64,000 nucleotides of DNA from Campylobacter gastrosuis. GTDB taxonomy: Bacteria > Campylobacterota > Campylobacteria > Campylobacterales > Campylobacteraceae. The translations under genes and the position numbers were made by a program. Positions 27,897 to 37,558 of the stretch are shown in pieces (within the stretch, counting starts at the first letter, position 1; every line of letters starts with the position of its first letter). Below the pieces are notes generated by a model that searched no databases, was not told the origin of the DNA, and saw nothing but the letters and a program-made list of their open reading frames with translations. The DNA lies in the NCBI RefSeq assembly GCF_030249845.1, contig NZ_JANURM010000002.1, positions 62,001-126,000 of the forward strand. Reading direction: 5' to 3'.

Positions 27897-28579
27897 TGTT
27901 TTGCGTCCTCTTTTACGTATTTATAGCCACTAATGATAGCGTCCATCGCTCCGTCCTTGCCTTTTACGGCGTTAAAAATCGCCATATAGACGTGAATTAC
28001 AACAAAAACCATTATAACCCACATACAAATTCTATGTATCGTCCTAACGTTTGCAAGTCCGCCCATCATCGCCTCAAAGCCACGCATACTCTCATAAATT
28101 AGCCCACCAAAACCATCGTGATAAACGTGAGCGTAAAGCACAAGTCCAGTTAGGCAAATAAGCACCAAAATAGCGTAAAAAAACAGATACGAAGCAAACT
28201 GCAAAGGGTTATAAACGCCCTTTAAATGCGGGTGTTCGCCCATAAAAAGGTAGTATTTTATCTGCTTAATCCACACGATTGGATTGATAAAATCAAGTAT
28301 GCTTCTCCACTCTTTACGGCTGTGTTTATCAAATAAAAATAGGTAAATTTTAAAGATTAAACAGCCAATTAGCACAAATCCGGCGATTTGGTGTGCCATA
28401 CGCCACTTTGCATTCATAAAAAGCGTAGGTTCGCTTGAAATTTCAGGCGACATAAATACATAGCTAATGTAATAACCGCTAAAAATCAAAAACGCAATAG
28501 ATATAGCCCTAATCCAGTGAGTTAGTCTAAGACCGATTGAAAATTCATAAACGCCATAACGTTTCATCTCTTTTGCCAT
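27893..28579 (-). CDS. hydC: [NiFe]-hydrogenase b-type cytochrome subunit
   Basis: This 228-aa dihaem membrane subunit anchors the hydrogenase and passes electrons from H2 to menaquinone. It has about four membrane helices with histidines in the expected places: RLTHWIRA in helix 1, MAHQIAGF in helix 2, and IHRICMWVIMVFVVIHVYMAIF in the last helix. It lies 10 nt after hydB. Confidence 0.94.
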   Translation of the reverse strand: MAKEMKRYGVYEFSIGLRLTHWIRAISIAFLIFSGYYISYVFMSPEISSEPTLFMNAKWRMAHQIAGFVLIGCLIFKIYLFLFDKHSRKEWRSILDFINPIVWIKQIKYYLFMGEHPHLKGVYNPLQFASYLFFYAILVLICLTGLVLYAHVYHDGFGGLIYESMRGFEAMMGGLANVRTIHRICMWVIMVFVVIHVYMAIFNAVKGKDGAMDAIISGYKYVKEDAKH

Positions 28580-28589
28580 AGCACACCCC

Positions 28590-30308
28590 TTACAAATTTG
28601 GATTTATCTTATACTCGCTTAGCGTGTTGCCACTCATATCCATTACGTGAACAGCACAAGCAATACAAGGGTCGTATGAGTGAATTTTGCGGATTATTTC
28701 AAGTGGCTGGGTCAAATCAGCTAACTTCGTGCCAATCAAACACGCCTCGTAGCTACCCATTTGACCTTTGCTATCTTTTGGCGAGGCATTCCACGTGCTT
28801 GGCACGACTGCTTGCCAGTTTTCTATCACGCCGTTTTTAATCCTGCACCAGTGACTAAGTGTGCCTCTTGGGACGTGTCCCATATAAAATCCGCGATACT
28901 CTTTATCCTTGTCTATCACGTATTTAGCGCAAGTTTCGCTATCAACTTTTAAATTTTCAACCAAAGCGTTAAAGGCTAAAATGGTATTATCAGCGACGAT
29001 TTTTGCTTCAAGCATTCTAGTTGCTGTTCTACCTAGCGTTGAAAATACCGCACTTACAGGTAGCCCAGTATCAGCTAGGAATTTATCCACAAGTGGGACT
29101 ACGTATTTATTGCCCTTTGCGTAATTTACCACGATATTTGCAAGAGGTCCTACTTGAAGTGGCTCTCCGCCGTATCTAGGCGATTTTATCCAGCTGTATT
29201 TGCCCTTTGTGTTAAAAATTTTAGAGTGAGCCATTTGCCCCTTGTCATCTACGCTCTCGCCGTCAATTAGCCCAGTGTAGTTTGGCTCGGTTTGTCCATC
29301 ATATGGGTGAAGTGGCGCTGGGTTTTGATACCACGAGTGCGTCGCCTCTTCGGTAATTTTATCAGTCTGGACTTCATAAACCTTGCTTATATCGCCGTTT
29401 TTAATGATACCGCTATCAAAGAGCCACTCGTTTGCTCCGATTTGAAATTCTCTGTAAGTGTATAAATTTGCCACGCCGACATCGCCAACTACGCTTGGCT
29501 CGTTTGCATAAGCACGACCAGCCATAACGAGATCTGGATAGTAAGCCCTATCAATAAATTCCTGACACTCTTTAAGTTTTGTTAGGTATTCGCCAAGTCT
29601 TGCTGGGCTTTGAAGATCCATAACGCAAGTAACTCCGCCAACGGTTAGGCTTTGTGGGTGCGGATTTTTAGAGCCAAAAATCGCCATCATCTGAGCGACT
29701 ATGCGTTGAATTCTAAGGCACTCTAAGTAGTGAGATAGGACGATTAAATTTTGCTCTGGCGTTAGCTTGTAGGTTGGGTGTCCCCAGTATGCGTTTGCAA
29801 ATGGTCCAAGATTGCCCTTTTTAGCAAATGTTGCTACTCTATCTTGCACCTCTTTTAGCTTATCAGCACCACAAGCATAAGGCGTGTCGGTGTATTTAAA
29901 TGCCTCCTCACTTGCCTTTTTTGGATCAGCCTTAAGTGCCGAAACCACATCAGCCCAATCAACGCCGTGAAGATGATAAAAATGCACGATATGGTCGTGG
30001 ATAAAAAGCGCTGTATTCATCAGCGTCCTAGTTAGCTGTGCATTTAGCGGTGGCTTAATGCCAAGTGCGTTCTCAACGGCAACAATACCAGCTTTGTAGT
30101 GTGAAAATGTGCAAACTCCACAAATTCTCTGCGTAAAAAAGCCGACATCTCTTGGGTCGCGGTTTCGCACGATTTGCTCAATCCCGCGCCAAAGCGTTGA
30201 GCCAGAATACGCCTCTTTTACGACATTATTATCATCAACGACAACCTCAATGCGAAGATGCCCCTCAATACGTGTTATCGGATCTATTACTACTCTTTTA
30301 TCGCTCAT
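28590..30308 (-). CDS. hydB: [NiFe]-hydrogenase large subunit
   Basis: This 572-aa catalytic subunit holds the Ni-Fe(CN)2CO centre. All four cysteine ligands are visible: C63 and C66 in RICGVCTFSH, and C548 and C551 in DPCIACAVH. Eighteen residues after H554 form the peptide removed by HydD. Other group 1 features are IDPITRIEGHLRIE at the N-terminus and HYLECLRIQRI in the middle. With HydA and HydC it is a periplasm-facing, membrane-bound uptake hydrogenase (group 1b type by lineage). It starts 1 nt after the hydA stop. Confidence 0.97.
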   Translation of the reverse strand: MSDKRVVIDPITRIEGHLRIEVVVDDNNVVKEAYSGSTLWRGIEQIVRNRDPRDVGFFTQRICGVCTFSHYKAGIVAVENALGIKPPLNAQLTRTLMNTALFIHDHIVHFYHLHGVDWADVVSALKADPKKASEEAFKYTDTPYACGADKLKEVQDRVATFAKKGNLGPFANAYWGHPTYKLTPEQNLIVLSHYLECLRIQRIVAQMMAIFGSKNPHPQSLTVGGVTCVMDLQSPARLGEYLTKLKECQEFIDRAYYPDLVMAGRAYANEPSVVGDVGVANLYTYREFQIGANEWLFDSGIIKNGDISKVYEVQTDKITEEATHSWYQNPAPLHPYDGQTEPNYTGLIDGESVDDKGQMAHSKIFNTKGKYSWIKSPRYGGEPLQVGPLANIVVNYAKGNKYVVPLVDKFLADTGLPVSAVFSTLGRTATRMLEAKIVADNTILAFNALVENLKVDSETCAKYVIDKDKEYRGFYMGHVPRGTLSHWCRIKNGVIENWQAVVPSTWNASPKDSKGQMGSYEACLIGTKLADLTQPLEIIRKIHSYDPCIACAVHVMDMSGNTLSEYKINPNL

Positions 30309-30309
30309 T

Positions 30310-31458
30310 TTACACCTCGCTATCTTTTCTAGTTGCCGCTATTAGTGCGTGTGCGGCAATGCCAATGCCTGTTAGGGCTAAAATTCCTATGCCGATTTTA
30401 TCACTTACGTTATCAGCGCCAAGCCCTAAAACCGTGTTGTAAAGTCTATCGCCCATTGGCTCTTCAAATGGTCCCATATTATCCCAAAAATCAGGCTCAG
30501 AACAGCCTATACAGCCGTGTCCAGCTTGGACTGGCCAGCTTGTGTGCGAGTTAAAACGCTCACGTGAGCAGTTATTAAACGTATAAGGTCCTTTACAGCC
30601 GACTTTGTATAAGCAGTAGCCATTTTTTGCACCCTCATCGCCAAAATTTTGCACGAATTCGCCAGCGTCAAAATGCCCACGCCTTTCGCAAAGGTCGTGA
30701 ATTCTAAGCCCGTAAGCCCATTTTGGGCGGTTAAACACGTCAAGTGCTGGTAGTGTGCCAAATAGTAAGAAATGAAGCACGTTGCCGACTATGTTTTTCT
30801 CGCTTGGCGGACAGCCCGGGACGTTTATGACCTTTTTATCGGTTACTTTTGATAGGCTAACCGCATTTGACGGATTTGGACGTGCTGCTTGGATACCGCC
30901 AAAGCTAGAACAGGTGCCGATCGCAAAAATGGCAGCGGCGTTTTCGCTTGCTTTTACCGCACTTTGTTTGCCGGTGGTGCCGTGAGCACCGATTGTTAGG
31001 TAGTGCTCGGTATCGCCGGTTGGAATTCCGCCCTCAACCATTAAAACATACTGACCTTTGTATTTTTCAATCGCACTTTCAAGGTTATGCTCGGCCTGCC
31101 AGCCAGCAGCTGCCATTAGCGTTTCGTGGTATTCAAGGCTAATGTAGTCAAAAATCAGGCTATCAATCGTAGGCGTATCAGAGCGAAGCAAACTCTCAGA
31201 ACAGCCCGTGCATTCAGCCATATGAAGCCAAATAACTGGCAATCTATCGGCTAACTCAGTAGCTCTTGCCACAGCAGGTGCAAAACTAGCAGGTAGTGCC
31301 ATAAATGCAGTCATCGCGCCAGCCCACTTCATAAAATCACGCCTTGAAAAGCCATTTTTTTCAAGGGCGTTTGAGATGGTTTCATCTTTGTTTAGTTTTT
31401 TTAACTTTGCTAGTTCATCAAGTCTTTGATAGACGCTAGAAAGATCATTAAACGACAT
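30310..31458 (-). CDS. hydA: [NiFe]-hydrogenase small subunit with Tat signal
   Basis: This 382-aa electron-transfer subunit carries three Fe-S clusters. It has a Tat signal with SRRDFMKWAGA at 38-48, which exports the folded HydAB dimer. The proximal cluster ligands begin with C83 and C86 (AECTGCSESL), and a C-terminal helix (about 350-375) anchors it to the membrane next to HydC. An AAGGAG site lies 5-10 nt upstream of the ATG at 31458. It is the first gene of hydABCDE and has a 205-nt upstream region holding an inverted repeat. Confidence 0.97.
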   Translation of the reverse strand: MSFNDLSSVYQRLDELAKLKKLNKDETISNALEKNGFSRRDFMKWAGAMTAFMALPASFAPAVARATELADRLPVIWLHMAECTGCSESLLRSDTPTIDSLIFDYISLEYHETLMAAAGWQAEHNLESAIEKYKGQYVLMVEGGIPTGDTEHYLTIGAHGTTGKQSAVKASENAAAIFAIGTCSSFGGIQAARPNPSNAVSLSKVTDKKVINVPGCPPSEKNIVGNVLHFLLFGTLPALDVFNRPKWAYGLRIHDLCERRGHFDAGEFVQNFGDEGAKNGYCLYKVGCKGPYTFNNCSRERFNSHTSWPVQAGHGCIGCSEPDFWDNMGPFEEPMGDRLYNTVLGLGADNVSDKIGIGILALTGIGIAAHALIAATRKDSEV

Positions 31459-31519
31459 AGTAACTCCTTGTAAATAAAAGTTAATATTTACGAAATGCTA
31501 CAATCTTTTTAACAAAAAG

Positions 31520-31543
31520 AATATTAAATTTTAAATTAATATT
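31520..31543. promoter_or_regulatory. Inverted repeat upstream of hydA
   Basis: AATATTAA-N8-TTAATATT, perfect 8-bp arms, centred about 74 nt upstream of the hydA start. The A/T bias makes chance palindromes more likely, but the arms are symmetric and the position suits an operator. No exact match to the NikR or Fur consensus is visible. The rest of 31459-31663 shows no gene. Confidence 0.4.
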
Positions 31544-31663
31544 TTTATTTTAATTTAGTTTAAAAATAGTGTGAAAAATGGCAATTTGGTATTATTCTTT
31601 AAGGGCATATTTGTGTAAATTTATAAATTTCGGACAAAAAATGGGTAAATTTCACAAAAAAGC

Positions 31664-32632
31664 TTAAATTTTATAGCCGATATTTATCTCAAACTCTTTT
31701 AAACGCTTGTGAATTGAGCGAAGTTCGGTGATTGTAGTCCAGTTGTTAATGAAAATTGAGAATGAATTTCTAACCTGAGCAAAGGCGTTATTTACCTGCA
31801 TCATCACTCCAAGTGTGATAAGCCCTGAAAATAGCCCGGGTCCCATTATCAAAATCGGCACGATAATCATTAACTGAGAGAAAAAATTTATCCACAAATC
31901 AAAATATCCGTAGTGTAGAAATAGGCGGTTGTAGTTAAATTTTAGCCCAGTAAAAAGCTCGGTTAGGGTAGGGATTTGAGCAAAATTTTCTTTATTATCC
32001 TCGCCATAAACTAGCTCTTTTCTAAATGCCGCTTCAACTTTTTGGTTGTTGTATTCAAGTCCGGGCAACATAATGCCAACAAACCACGAAATAACAAGCC
32101 CTCCAATGCTAACAAGCAGAGCAACCCAAACAAGCGAGCCTTCAAAATCCTTTAAAATAGGGATATTTACGCCACTGCTTAGCTCCCAAAGTATAGGCAA
32201 AAATGCAAAAAGCTTCATTAAAGCACTTGCTACTTGAAGTCCAAGACTCTCAACGATTTTTGCAAAGCGGTAGATATCTTCTTGGATACGCTGTGAGCTA
32301 CCTTCAATCTCGTTTTTAACATTTCGCCAATATTTAATGTAAGTAAAAGTCATCGCCTCACGCCACTTAAACGCCCAAATTCTCGTAAAATATCCAGTAA
32401 TTGTAGCTAAAAAAACGTATGGGAAGGCGATTTTGGCAAACTCAACCATACTCGCCCAAAAATCATCAATGCTGTGCTGTGAAACGTTTTGGACAATGTC
32501 GTAAAATTTTCTATACCACTCGTTTATATCAACGGTGAATTTTGTCTGAAAATACAAAGATAAAAGCAAAAACAACGCCCCAAGATACGCCCACAAAGCC
32601 CACTTTTTAGAAGCAAAAAACGATGAAAACAA
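31664..32632 (-). CDS. SbmA/BacA-like transporter, short form
   Basis: This 322-aa membrane protein belongs to the SbmA/BacA family, proton-driven importers of peptides (microcins, proline-rich antimicrobial peptides). Family features include NEWYRKFYDIVQN near residue 37, FKWREAMTFTYIKYW (about 89-103), the RIQEDIYRFAKIVESLGL segment and FNYNRLFLHYGYFDLW. About six to seven membrane helices are present. E. coli SbmA has about 406 residues; this one lacks much of the first helices and the C-terminal tail but keeps the core. It has no operon partners: hydA follows after 205 nt. Confidence 0.85.
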   Translation of the reverse strand: MFSSFFASKKWALWAYLGALFLLLSLYFQTKFTVDINEWYRKFYDIVQNVSQHSIDDFWASMVEFAKIAFPYVFLATITGYFTRIWAFKWREAMTFTYIKYWRNVKNEIEGSSQRIQEDIYRFAKIVESLGLQVASALMKLFAFLPILWELSSGVNIPILKDFEGSLVWVALLVSIGGLVISWFVGIMLPGLEYNNQKVEAAFRKELVYGEDNKENFAQIPTLTELFTGLKFNYNRLFLHYGYFDLWINFFSQLMIIVPILIMGPGLFSGLITLGVMMQVNNAFAQVRNSFSIFINNWTTITELRSIHKRLKEFEINIGYKI

Positions 32633-32698
32633 AAAATCCCCTTTAAAATTTTAGCGATGATAGCTAAAAAAATGTAAAAATTTCATAAACGTTTTTAC

Positions 32699-33544
32699 TT
32701 AAACGCTTTCGCCCATTAGCAGTCTTAGGACTAGGTTTGCTTGGTGGTTTGCACACACAGCAACCCTAGGCGCCATAAGTCCTTGACCTATTTTTGCTTC
32801 GTTTGAAAAATCTCCACAAAGGTATAAATTTTTTGCAAATTTTATCGTTTTTATGAGATTTGAACTATAAAATCCAGCCATACCAGAGGCACAAATCACG
32901 CTTTTATCAGCCAAACTAGCCCCAGCTTCGCCTAAAATCATCTTTTTGCTAGGCACGTTATCAAAGGCCTCGCAAATGATAGAACAAGGCGCGAAAATTT
33001 CAGCTATATTTTTAGCGTCTAAATATATCTCGTGAGTGATGACTTCTACAAAGGGATTTATATCTGCAATCAGCGATTTTAACGCCTCTGTCTTTTGCAT
33101 ACCGATGTGGCGGACGTAGTATTGTTGGCGGTTTAGGTTGCTTGGCTCAACGATATCAAAATCAACCAAAACCAACCTAGCCACGCCCACACGAGCAAGG
33201 CTAATGGCGATATTTGAGCCAAGTCCGCCAAGCCCAGCCACGCCGACACAGGCGTTTTTTAGGGCATTGTTTAGCTCTGGTGTGTTTCTAGCTTCTATCA
33301 TCGGCTTTAAAATTTCAAGGTTAGGCATTACACCACGCCTAATTAGCGTGATTTTGTCGTTTTCGTTTAACGCAAAATTCTCCTTAATTGCAAAGCCATT
33401 TAAGATAAAAATATCGGCGTTAATTAGCTCGTTTTTATCCAAAAATTCATAAAAGTGCGAATTTTTATCTAAAAATTCACGCCTTAACTCATCGGTACTT
33501 GTTGCGTTGGTGCTAAAATTTACGCCGTTAATCGTGATATTCAT
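32699..33544 (-). CDS. thiF: ThiF-type adenylyltransferase with N-terminal ThiS-like domain
   Basis: This 281-aa E1-like enzyme adenylates a sulfur-carrier C-terminus. Residues about 1-75 resemble a ThiS-like ubiquitin fold (MNITINGVNFST, then FILNGFAIKENFALNENDKITLIRRG) but end without the Gly-Gly acceptor. Residues about 90-281 are the adenylyltransferase: nucleotide loop GLGGLGS at 104-110, acidic VDFDIVEPSNLNRQ at 127-140 with the conserved N and R residues. A CxxC zinc motif is not obvious. No thiG, thiH or thiS is adjacent. The start overlaps the aspB stop by 4 nt. Confidence 0.8.
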   Translation of the reverse strand: MNITINGVNFSTNATSTDELRREFLDKNSHFYEFLDKNELINADIFILNGFAIKENFALNENDKITLIRRGVMPNLEILKPMIEARNTPELNNALKNACVGVAGLGGLGSNIAISLARVGVARLVLVDFDIVEPSNLNRQQYYVRHIGMQKTEALKSLIADINPFVEVITHEIYLDAKNIAEIFAPCSIICEAFDNVPSKKMILGEAGASLADKSVICASGMAGFYSSNLIKTIKFAKNLYLCGDFSNEAKIGQGLMAPRVAVCANHQANLVLRLLMGESV

Positions 33545-34710
33545 CTGTAATTTTTCACAAATTCAGCAATTCTAGCAATGCCCTTTTTTAGGCTCTCTTT
33601 ATCGGTTGCAAAGCTTATTCTAAAATAGCCGTCCATACCAAATCCAACGCCCGGCACACAGGCGACATTTGCCTCTTCAAGCAATCTTGTGCAAAATTTC
33701 ATTGAATCTGGCTCAACCGCCTTGCAATTTACAAACAGATAAAACGCTCCATCTGGCGTAGGCACACTAAGCCCCTTAATCTTATTGATTAGCTGGACTG
33801 CCAAATCTCGCCTTGATTTATACTCATTTTTCATAAACTCAATATCAGCGTCGCTTTGCCCTAAAAGCGAAGCGATAGCACCACATTGAACTAGCGAGGC
33901 GATGTTGCTCGTGCTTTGGCTTTGTAGCTTTTTAACAGCAGAATTTAGCTCATCAATCGCACTTGCCATATAGCCAAAACGCCAGCCGGGCATAGCGCCA
34001 CACTTGCTTAGTCCATTAATCGTAATAGTCCTTTTAAACATATCATCGCTCACGCTAGCCACAGCGACAAATTCGCCGTTGTATGTTAGTTTCTCGTAAA
34101 TTTCATCGCTAACGACTAAAATTTCAGTGCCTTTTAAAACTTTGCCAAAGGCTAAAAGCTCATCTTTTGTGTAAATCGCACCGCTTGGGTTATTTGGGTG
34201 GTTTAGGCATAAAATTTTTGTTTTTGGCGTGATTTTAGCCCTTAACTGCTCGGCTGAAATTTTAAATCCAGTCGTGTCATCAGCCTCAATAAAAACTGGC
34301 ACACCACCGCTAAATTTTACCATTTCAGGGTAGCTTACCCAGTATGGACTTGGGATGATAACCTCGTCGCCGTCGTTTAAAACCGCTTGAAAGATATTAA
34401 AAAGCGAGTGCTTTGCACCGACATTTGTGATGATTTGACTTGGTTTGTAATCAAGATTATTATCTCGTTTAAGTTTTGTTGCGATTGCCTTTAAAACCTC
34501 TGGGTCGCCCGGTATTGGCGTGTATTTGCCACAGCCCTTATCAAGTGCCTTTTTTACGGCATCTTTTATCACCTCTGGGGTGTCAAAATCAGGCTCGCCA
34601 GCCGAAAAGCTAATGACATCTCTGCCTTGCTGTTTCATCTCTTTTGCCTTCGTGCTTATGGCGATTGTTAGGGACTCACTTAGAGCTTGCATTCTTTTTG
34701 ATAAAATCAT
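33541..34710 (-). CDS. aspB: Aspartate aminotransferase
   Basis: Pyridoxal-phosphate enzyme that exchanges amino groups between aspartate or glutamate and oxo acids. This 389-aa class I aminotransferase has FSAGEPDFDTPE near the N-terminus, the NHPNNPSGAIYT loop, SDEIYEKLTY, the PLP lysine K236 (GLSKCGAMPGWRFGY) and RISFA near the end. In C. jejuni aspB also lies near speA, with cysE between them as I remember; no cysE is present here. Confidence 0.94.
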   Translation of the reverse strand: MILSKRMQALSESLTIAISTKAKEMKQQGRDVISFSAGEPDFDTPEVIKDAVKKALDKGCGKYTPIPGDPEVLKAIATKLKRDNNLDYKPSQIITNVGAKHSLFNIFQAVLNDGDEVIIPSPYWVSYPEMVKFSGGVPVFIEADDTTGFKISAEQLRAKITPKTKILCLNHPNNPSGAIYTKDELLAFGKVLKGTEILVVSDEIYEKLTYNGEFVAVASVSDDMFKRTITINGLSKCGAMPGWRFGYMASAIDELNSAVKKLQSQSTSNIASLVQCGAIASLLGQSDADIEFMKNEYKSRRDLAVQLINKIKGLSVPTPDGAFYLFVNCKAVEPDSMKFCTRLLEEANVACVPGVGFGMDGYFRISFATDKESLKKGIARIAEFVKNYR

Positions 34711-34815
34711 AGGCTATCCTTTTAAAATTTTTAAGTATTTTATAATAATAAAAAGCAAAGCAAACAAAATTTTTACTTTTACGCCTTGCTTTTTAAAATT
34801 TGTTTCAATTTGTAA

Positions 34816-36651
34816 CTAATTTATCGTTTTTAAATAGCTATTGTCATTTAAAAACAGATAAAGCTCACCTAAAATTTGCTTTTTTTGCGTCTCATTTATG
34901 AGTTTTGACTTCTCTAAACGCTCATTTAAGCTATCTTGTATCTCATAAATATCATAATCCATATCCTCCATAATATCAAGGATAGACTGGCTTTCAAGTA
35001 GGTGCTTAATCTCATAACCGCTCTCGGTAATCTCAATTGTTGCTTCGGTTGGATGAGTAAAGAGATTATGCTTCATACCAAGCACCTCTTGATAAGCACC
35101 GACTAAGAAAAAGCCCAAAAAATACTCCTCTTTTTCAACATCAACATCGTGTAAAAATAGCTGATTAGCATCTTCTGTGTAGCTTATCTCGCCGTCGCTA
35201 TCGCAGGTAATATCCCAGATGCAAGCTGGCAGAGTAGGGCGGATATCAAGGCGGTCAAGTGGCATAATCGGGAAATTTTGCTTTAATCCCCAAAAATCTG
35301 GCAGGGATTGAAACATTGAAAAATTTACCAAATATCGTTCTTTTATCTCTTCTTGAATTTTTACTAAATCTGCTGTGCTATTTTTACTCCCAAGCATTAC
35401 AACTGCTTTTTTGCTAATTAACTGCACCAAAACTTCGGCATTTGAGCGGTCTTGCAAATCAACATAGCCAAGGTCAAAAAGCGTCAAAACGCTCTCCATA
35501 TGATGAATGCTATCGTGCAGGTATTCAAGGGCGTTTGAGGGTTTTATTGAGTTATAAAGGTCGTAAAGTTCGGTTATTAGCGGTGGATTTGATTTTTTTA
35601 AATTTAGCTTTTCTTCGGTGTGGTCTTGACTAAAAAGCTCTAAAACTGGGGCGACTAAGAGTGCGTGAGATGCTGAAATAAAGCGTCCGCTCTCAATGAA
35701 AATATCTGGTTCTTGCTCCTTTTTTTGCCCTGCTATGCTTTTTAGTAGATAAACGACGTCGTTTGCATATTCGTTTAGGGTGTAGTTTCGGCTTGTTGTT
35801 TGCTTAAATTGCGAGTATTCAATGGCAAGTCCGCCACCTAAATTTATGGCTTTTAGGTTATTTGCGCCCATTTTTCTAAGCTCGGCGTAGATGTTACCAG
35901 CCTCGGTTAGGGCTTTTTTTAGCGGATGAATTTCGGTGATTTGTGAGCCGATATGAAAGTGTATCATCGTAAAATGATCCAGCAAATTCGCCTTTTTAAG
36001 CATATTTATGGCTTCAATGAGCTCGGTTGAAGTTAGTCCGAATTTTGAGTAAATTCCGCCACTTTTTGCCCAAATGCCAGAGCCAGTTGAGTGAAGGCGG
36101 ATTCTAAGACCGATATTTGGCTTTGGGGCAAATCGCTCTTTTGCAGTGGCGATTATCGCTTCAAGCTCGTTTAAGCCTTCAATCGTTAGCGTGATATTAT
36201 GCCCCATTTCAGCGGCGATAAAGCCGATATTTATTAGCTCTTTATCCTTAAAGCCATTAACTGTTATTGGGGCGCCGTCGTTGTTGTAAGCCATTGTTAG
36301 CAGTAGCTCGGCCTTTGAGCCAGCTTCAAGTCCGTAATTATAGGGTTTGCCAAGTGCTACTAAATTTTTAACAAAGCCCGGATATTGATTTACTTTTAGC
36401 GGATAGACGGCACTAAAATTGCCCTTGTAATCAAACTCTTTTTTTGCCTTTGAAAAGCTTGAATAAATCTGCTCAATCTGCTTTTTAATCAAGTGTGGGA
36501 AGCGTAAAAGTAGCGGTCCTCGGTAGCCTTCGTTTCGTATATCTTTGACAATGTCAAGGATAGCTGGCTTGCTCTTTTTGTTTATGCAAACCTTGCCGTT
36601 TTCAATGATGAAGTTATTATCTCCCCAAATGTTTAAGCCATAGTCGTTCAT
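34816..36651 (-). CDS. speA: Biosynthetic arginine decarboxylase
   Basis: Converts arginine to agmatine, the first step towards putrescine and spermidine. This 611-aa fold III PLP enzyme has PLP lysine K86 (AVYPLKVNQYPG), the HFHIGSQ motif around 237, NLGGGLAIEYSQ and a C-terminal region with CIWDITCDSDGEI. The length fits the SpeA family (about 610-660). In Campylobacter agmatine feeds the carboxyspermidine route; the other genes of that route are not nearby. Confidence 0.95.
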   Translation of the reverse strand: MNDYGLNIWGDNNFIIENGKVCINKKSKPAILDIVKDIRNEGYRGPLLLRFPHLIKKQIEQIYSSFSKAKKEFDYKGNFSAVYPLKVNQYPGFVKNLVALGKPYNYGLEAGSKAELLLTMAYNNDGAPITVNGFKDKELINIGFIAAEMGHNITLTIEGLNELEAIIATAKERFAPKPNIGLRIRLHSTGSGIWAKSGGIYSKFGLTSTELIEAINMLKKANLLDHFTMIHFHIGSQITEIHPLKKALTEAGNIYAELRKMGANNLKAINLGGGLAIEYSQFKQTTSRNYTLNEYANDVVYLLKSIAGQKKEQEPDIFIESGRFISASHALLVAPVLELFSQDHTEEKLNLKKSNPPLITELYDLYNSIKPSNALEYLHDSIHHMESVLTLFDLGYVDLQDRSNAEVLVQLISKKAVVMLGSKNSTADLVKIQEEIKERYLVNFSMFQSLPDFWGLKQNFPIMPLDRLDIRPTLPACIWDITCDSDGEISYTEDANQLFLHDVDVEKEEYFLGFFLVGAYQEVLGMKHNLFTHPTEATIEITESGYEIKHLLESQSILDIMEDMDYDIYEIQDSLNERLEKSKLINETQKKQILGELYLFLNDNSYLKTIN

Positions 36652-36682
36652 TTTTGTCCTTTTAAAATTTGTTTTTGTTTTT

Positions 36683-37558
36683 TTAAAATAAACCTTTATG
36701 GTTTTTGATTTTTGAATTAGCTAGTTTTACATACTCATCATTTATCTCATAGCCAACAAAATTTCTTTTTAAATCTATTGCAGCCAAAGCAGTAGTTCCA
36801 CTGCCAATAAATGGGTCTAAAACAATATCGTTTTCAAAACTATAAAATTCAATCAATCTTCTTGGTAGCTCAATAGGAAATGGAGCAGGGTGTCCGACTT
36901 TTTTTGCGCTAACTGCACCAAAACGCCAAATTGACTTACTCCACTCCATAAAATTTTCTTTGTTAATACTATCTAACTTATCTCTCTTTTCTCTTTTAAA
37001 ATCGCCTTTTGAAAATACCAAAATATATTCGTGTGTATCTCTTAAAACTGGATTTGACGCGCTTTTAAAACTCCCCCAAGCAAGACTTACTCCACTACTA
37101 GCACTTTTATCCCAAATAATTTCTCCACGCATTAAAAATCCAAGCTCAATCATTATCTGATTTACATACATAGTTAGTGGGATATATGGTTTTCTGCCTA
37201 TATTTGCAATATTTATACAAACTCTACCGCCATTTACAAGCACTCTTTTTGTCTCTTTAAAAACAGATTTTAGTAATTTTAAATACTCATCTAGTGTTAA
37301 ATTCTCGTCATAATCCTTGCTTACATTGTATGGTGGAGATGTTAGCATTAAATGAACACTATTATCTGGCAATTCGCTCATATTCTCACTGCTTTTGCAG
37401 AATATTTTATTTAAATTTTTCTCTAAAATAGGATTTTCTTTACCGCCTTTTTTGATATCAAAATATAAATTTTCATATAATTTTGAGTTATAAAATTTTG
37501 AAGAATCGTGTCCTATTCTAGCACTAACACCAAATGATGAAGTTGCAGAATTTTTCAT
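36683..37558 (-). CDS. Type II beta-class DNA methyltransferase
   Basis: Modification partner of the restriction gene upstream. In this 291-aa protein the catalytic motif TSPPY (73-77) precedes the SAM-binding motif DPFIGSGTT (248-256), the order that defines beta-class enzymes. TSPPY is commonest in N4-cytosine methylases but also occurs in N6-adenine enzymes, so the methylated base is not decided. The middle contains GEIIWDKSASSGVSLAWGSF. Its start overlaps the endonuclease stop by 4 nt. It is visibly more AT-rich than the flanking hisS and speA genes, a sign of transfer. Confidence 0.9.
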   Translation of the reverse strand: MKNSATSSFGVSARIGHDSSKFYNSKLYENLYFDIKKGGKENPILEKNLNKIFCKSSENMSELPDNSVHLMLTSPPYNVSKDYDENLTLDEYLKLLKSVFKETKRVLVNGGRVCINIANIGRKPYIPLTMYVNQIMIELGFLMRGEIIWDKSASSGVSLAWGSFKSASNPVLRDTHEYILVFSKGDFKREKRDKLDSINKENFMEWSKSIWRFGAVSAKKVGHPAPFPIELPRRLIEFYSFENDIVLDPFIGSGTTALAAIDLKRNFVGYEINDEYVKLANSKIKNHKGLF

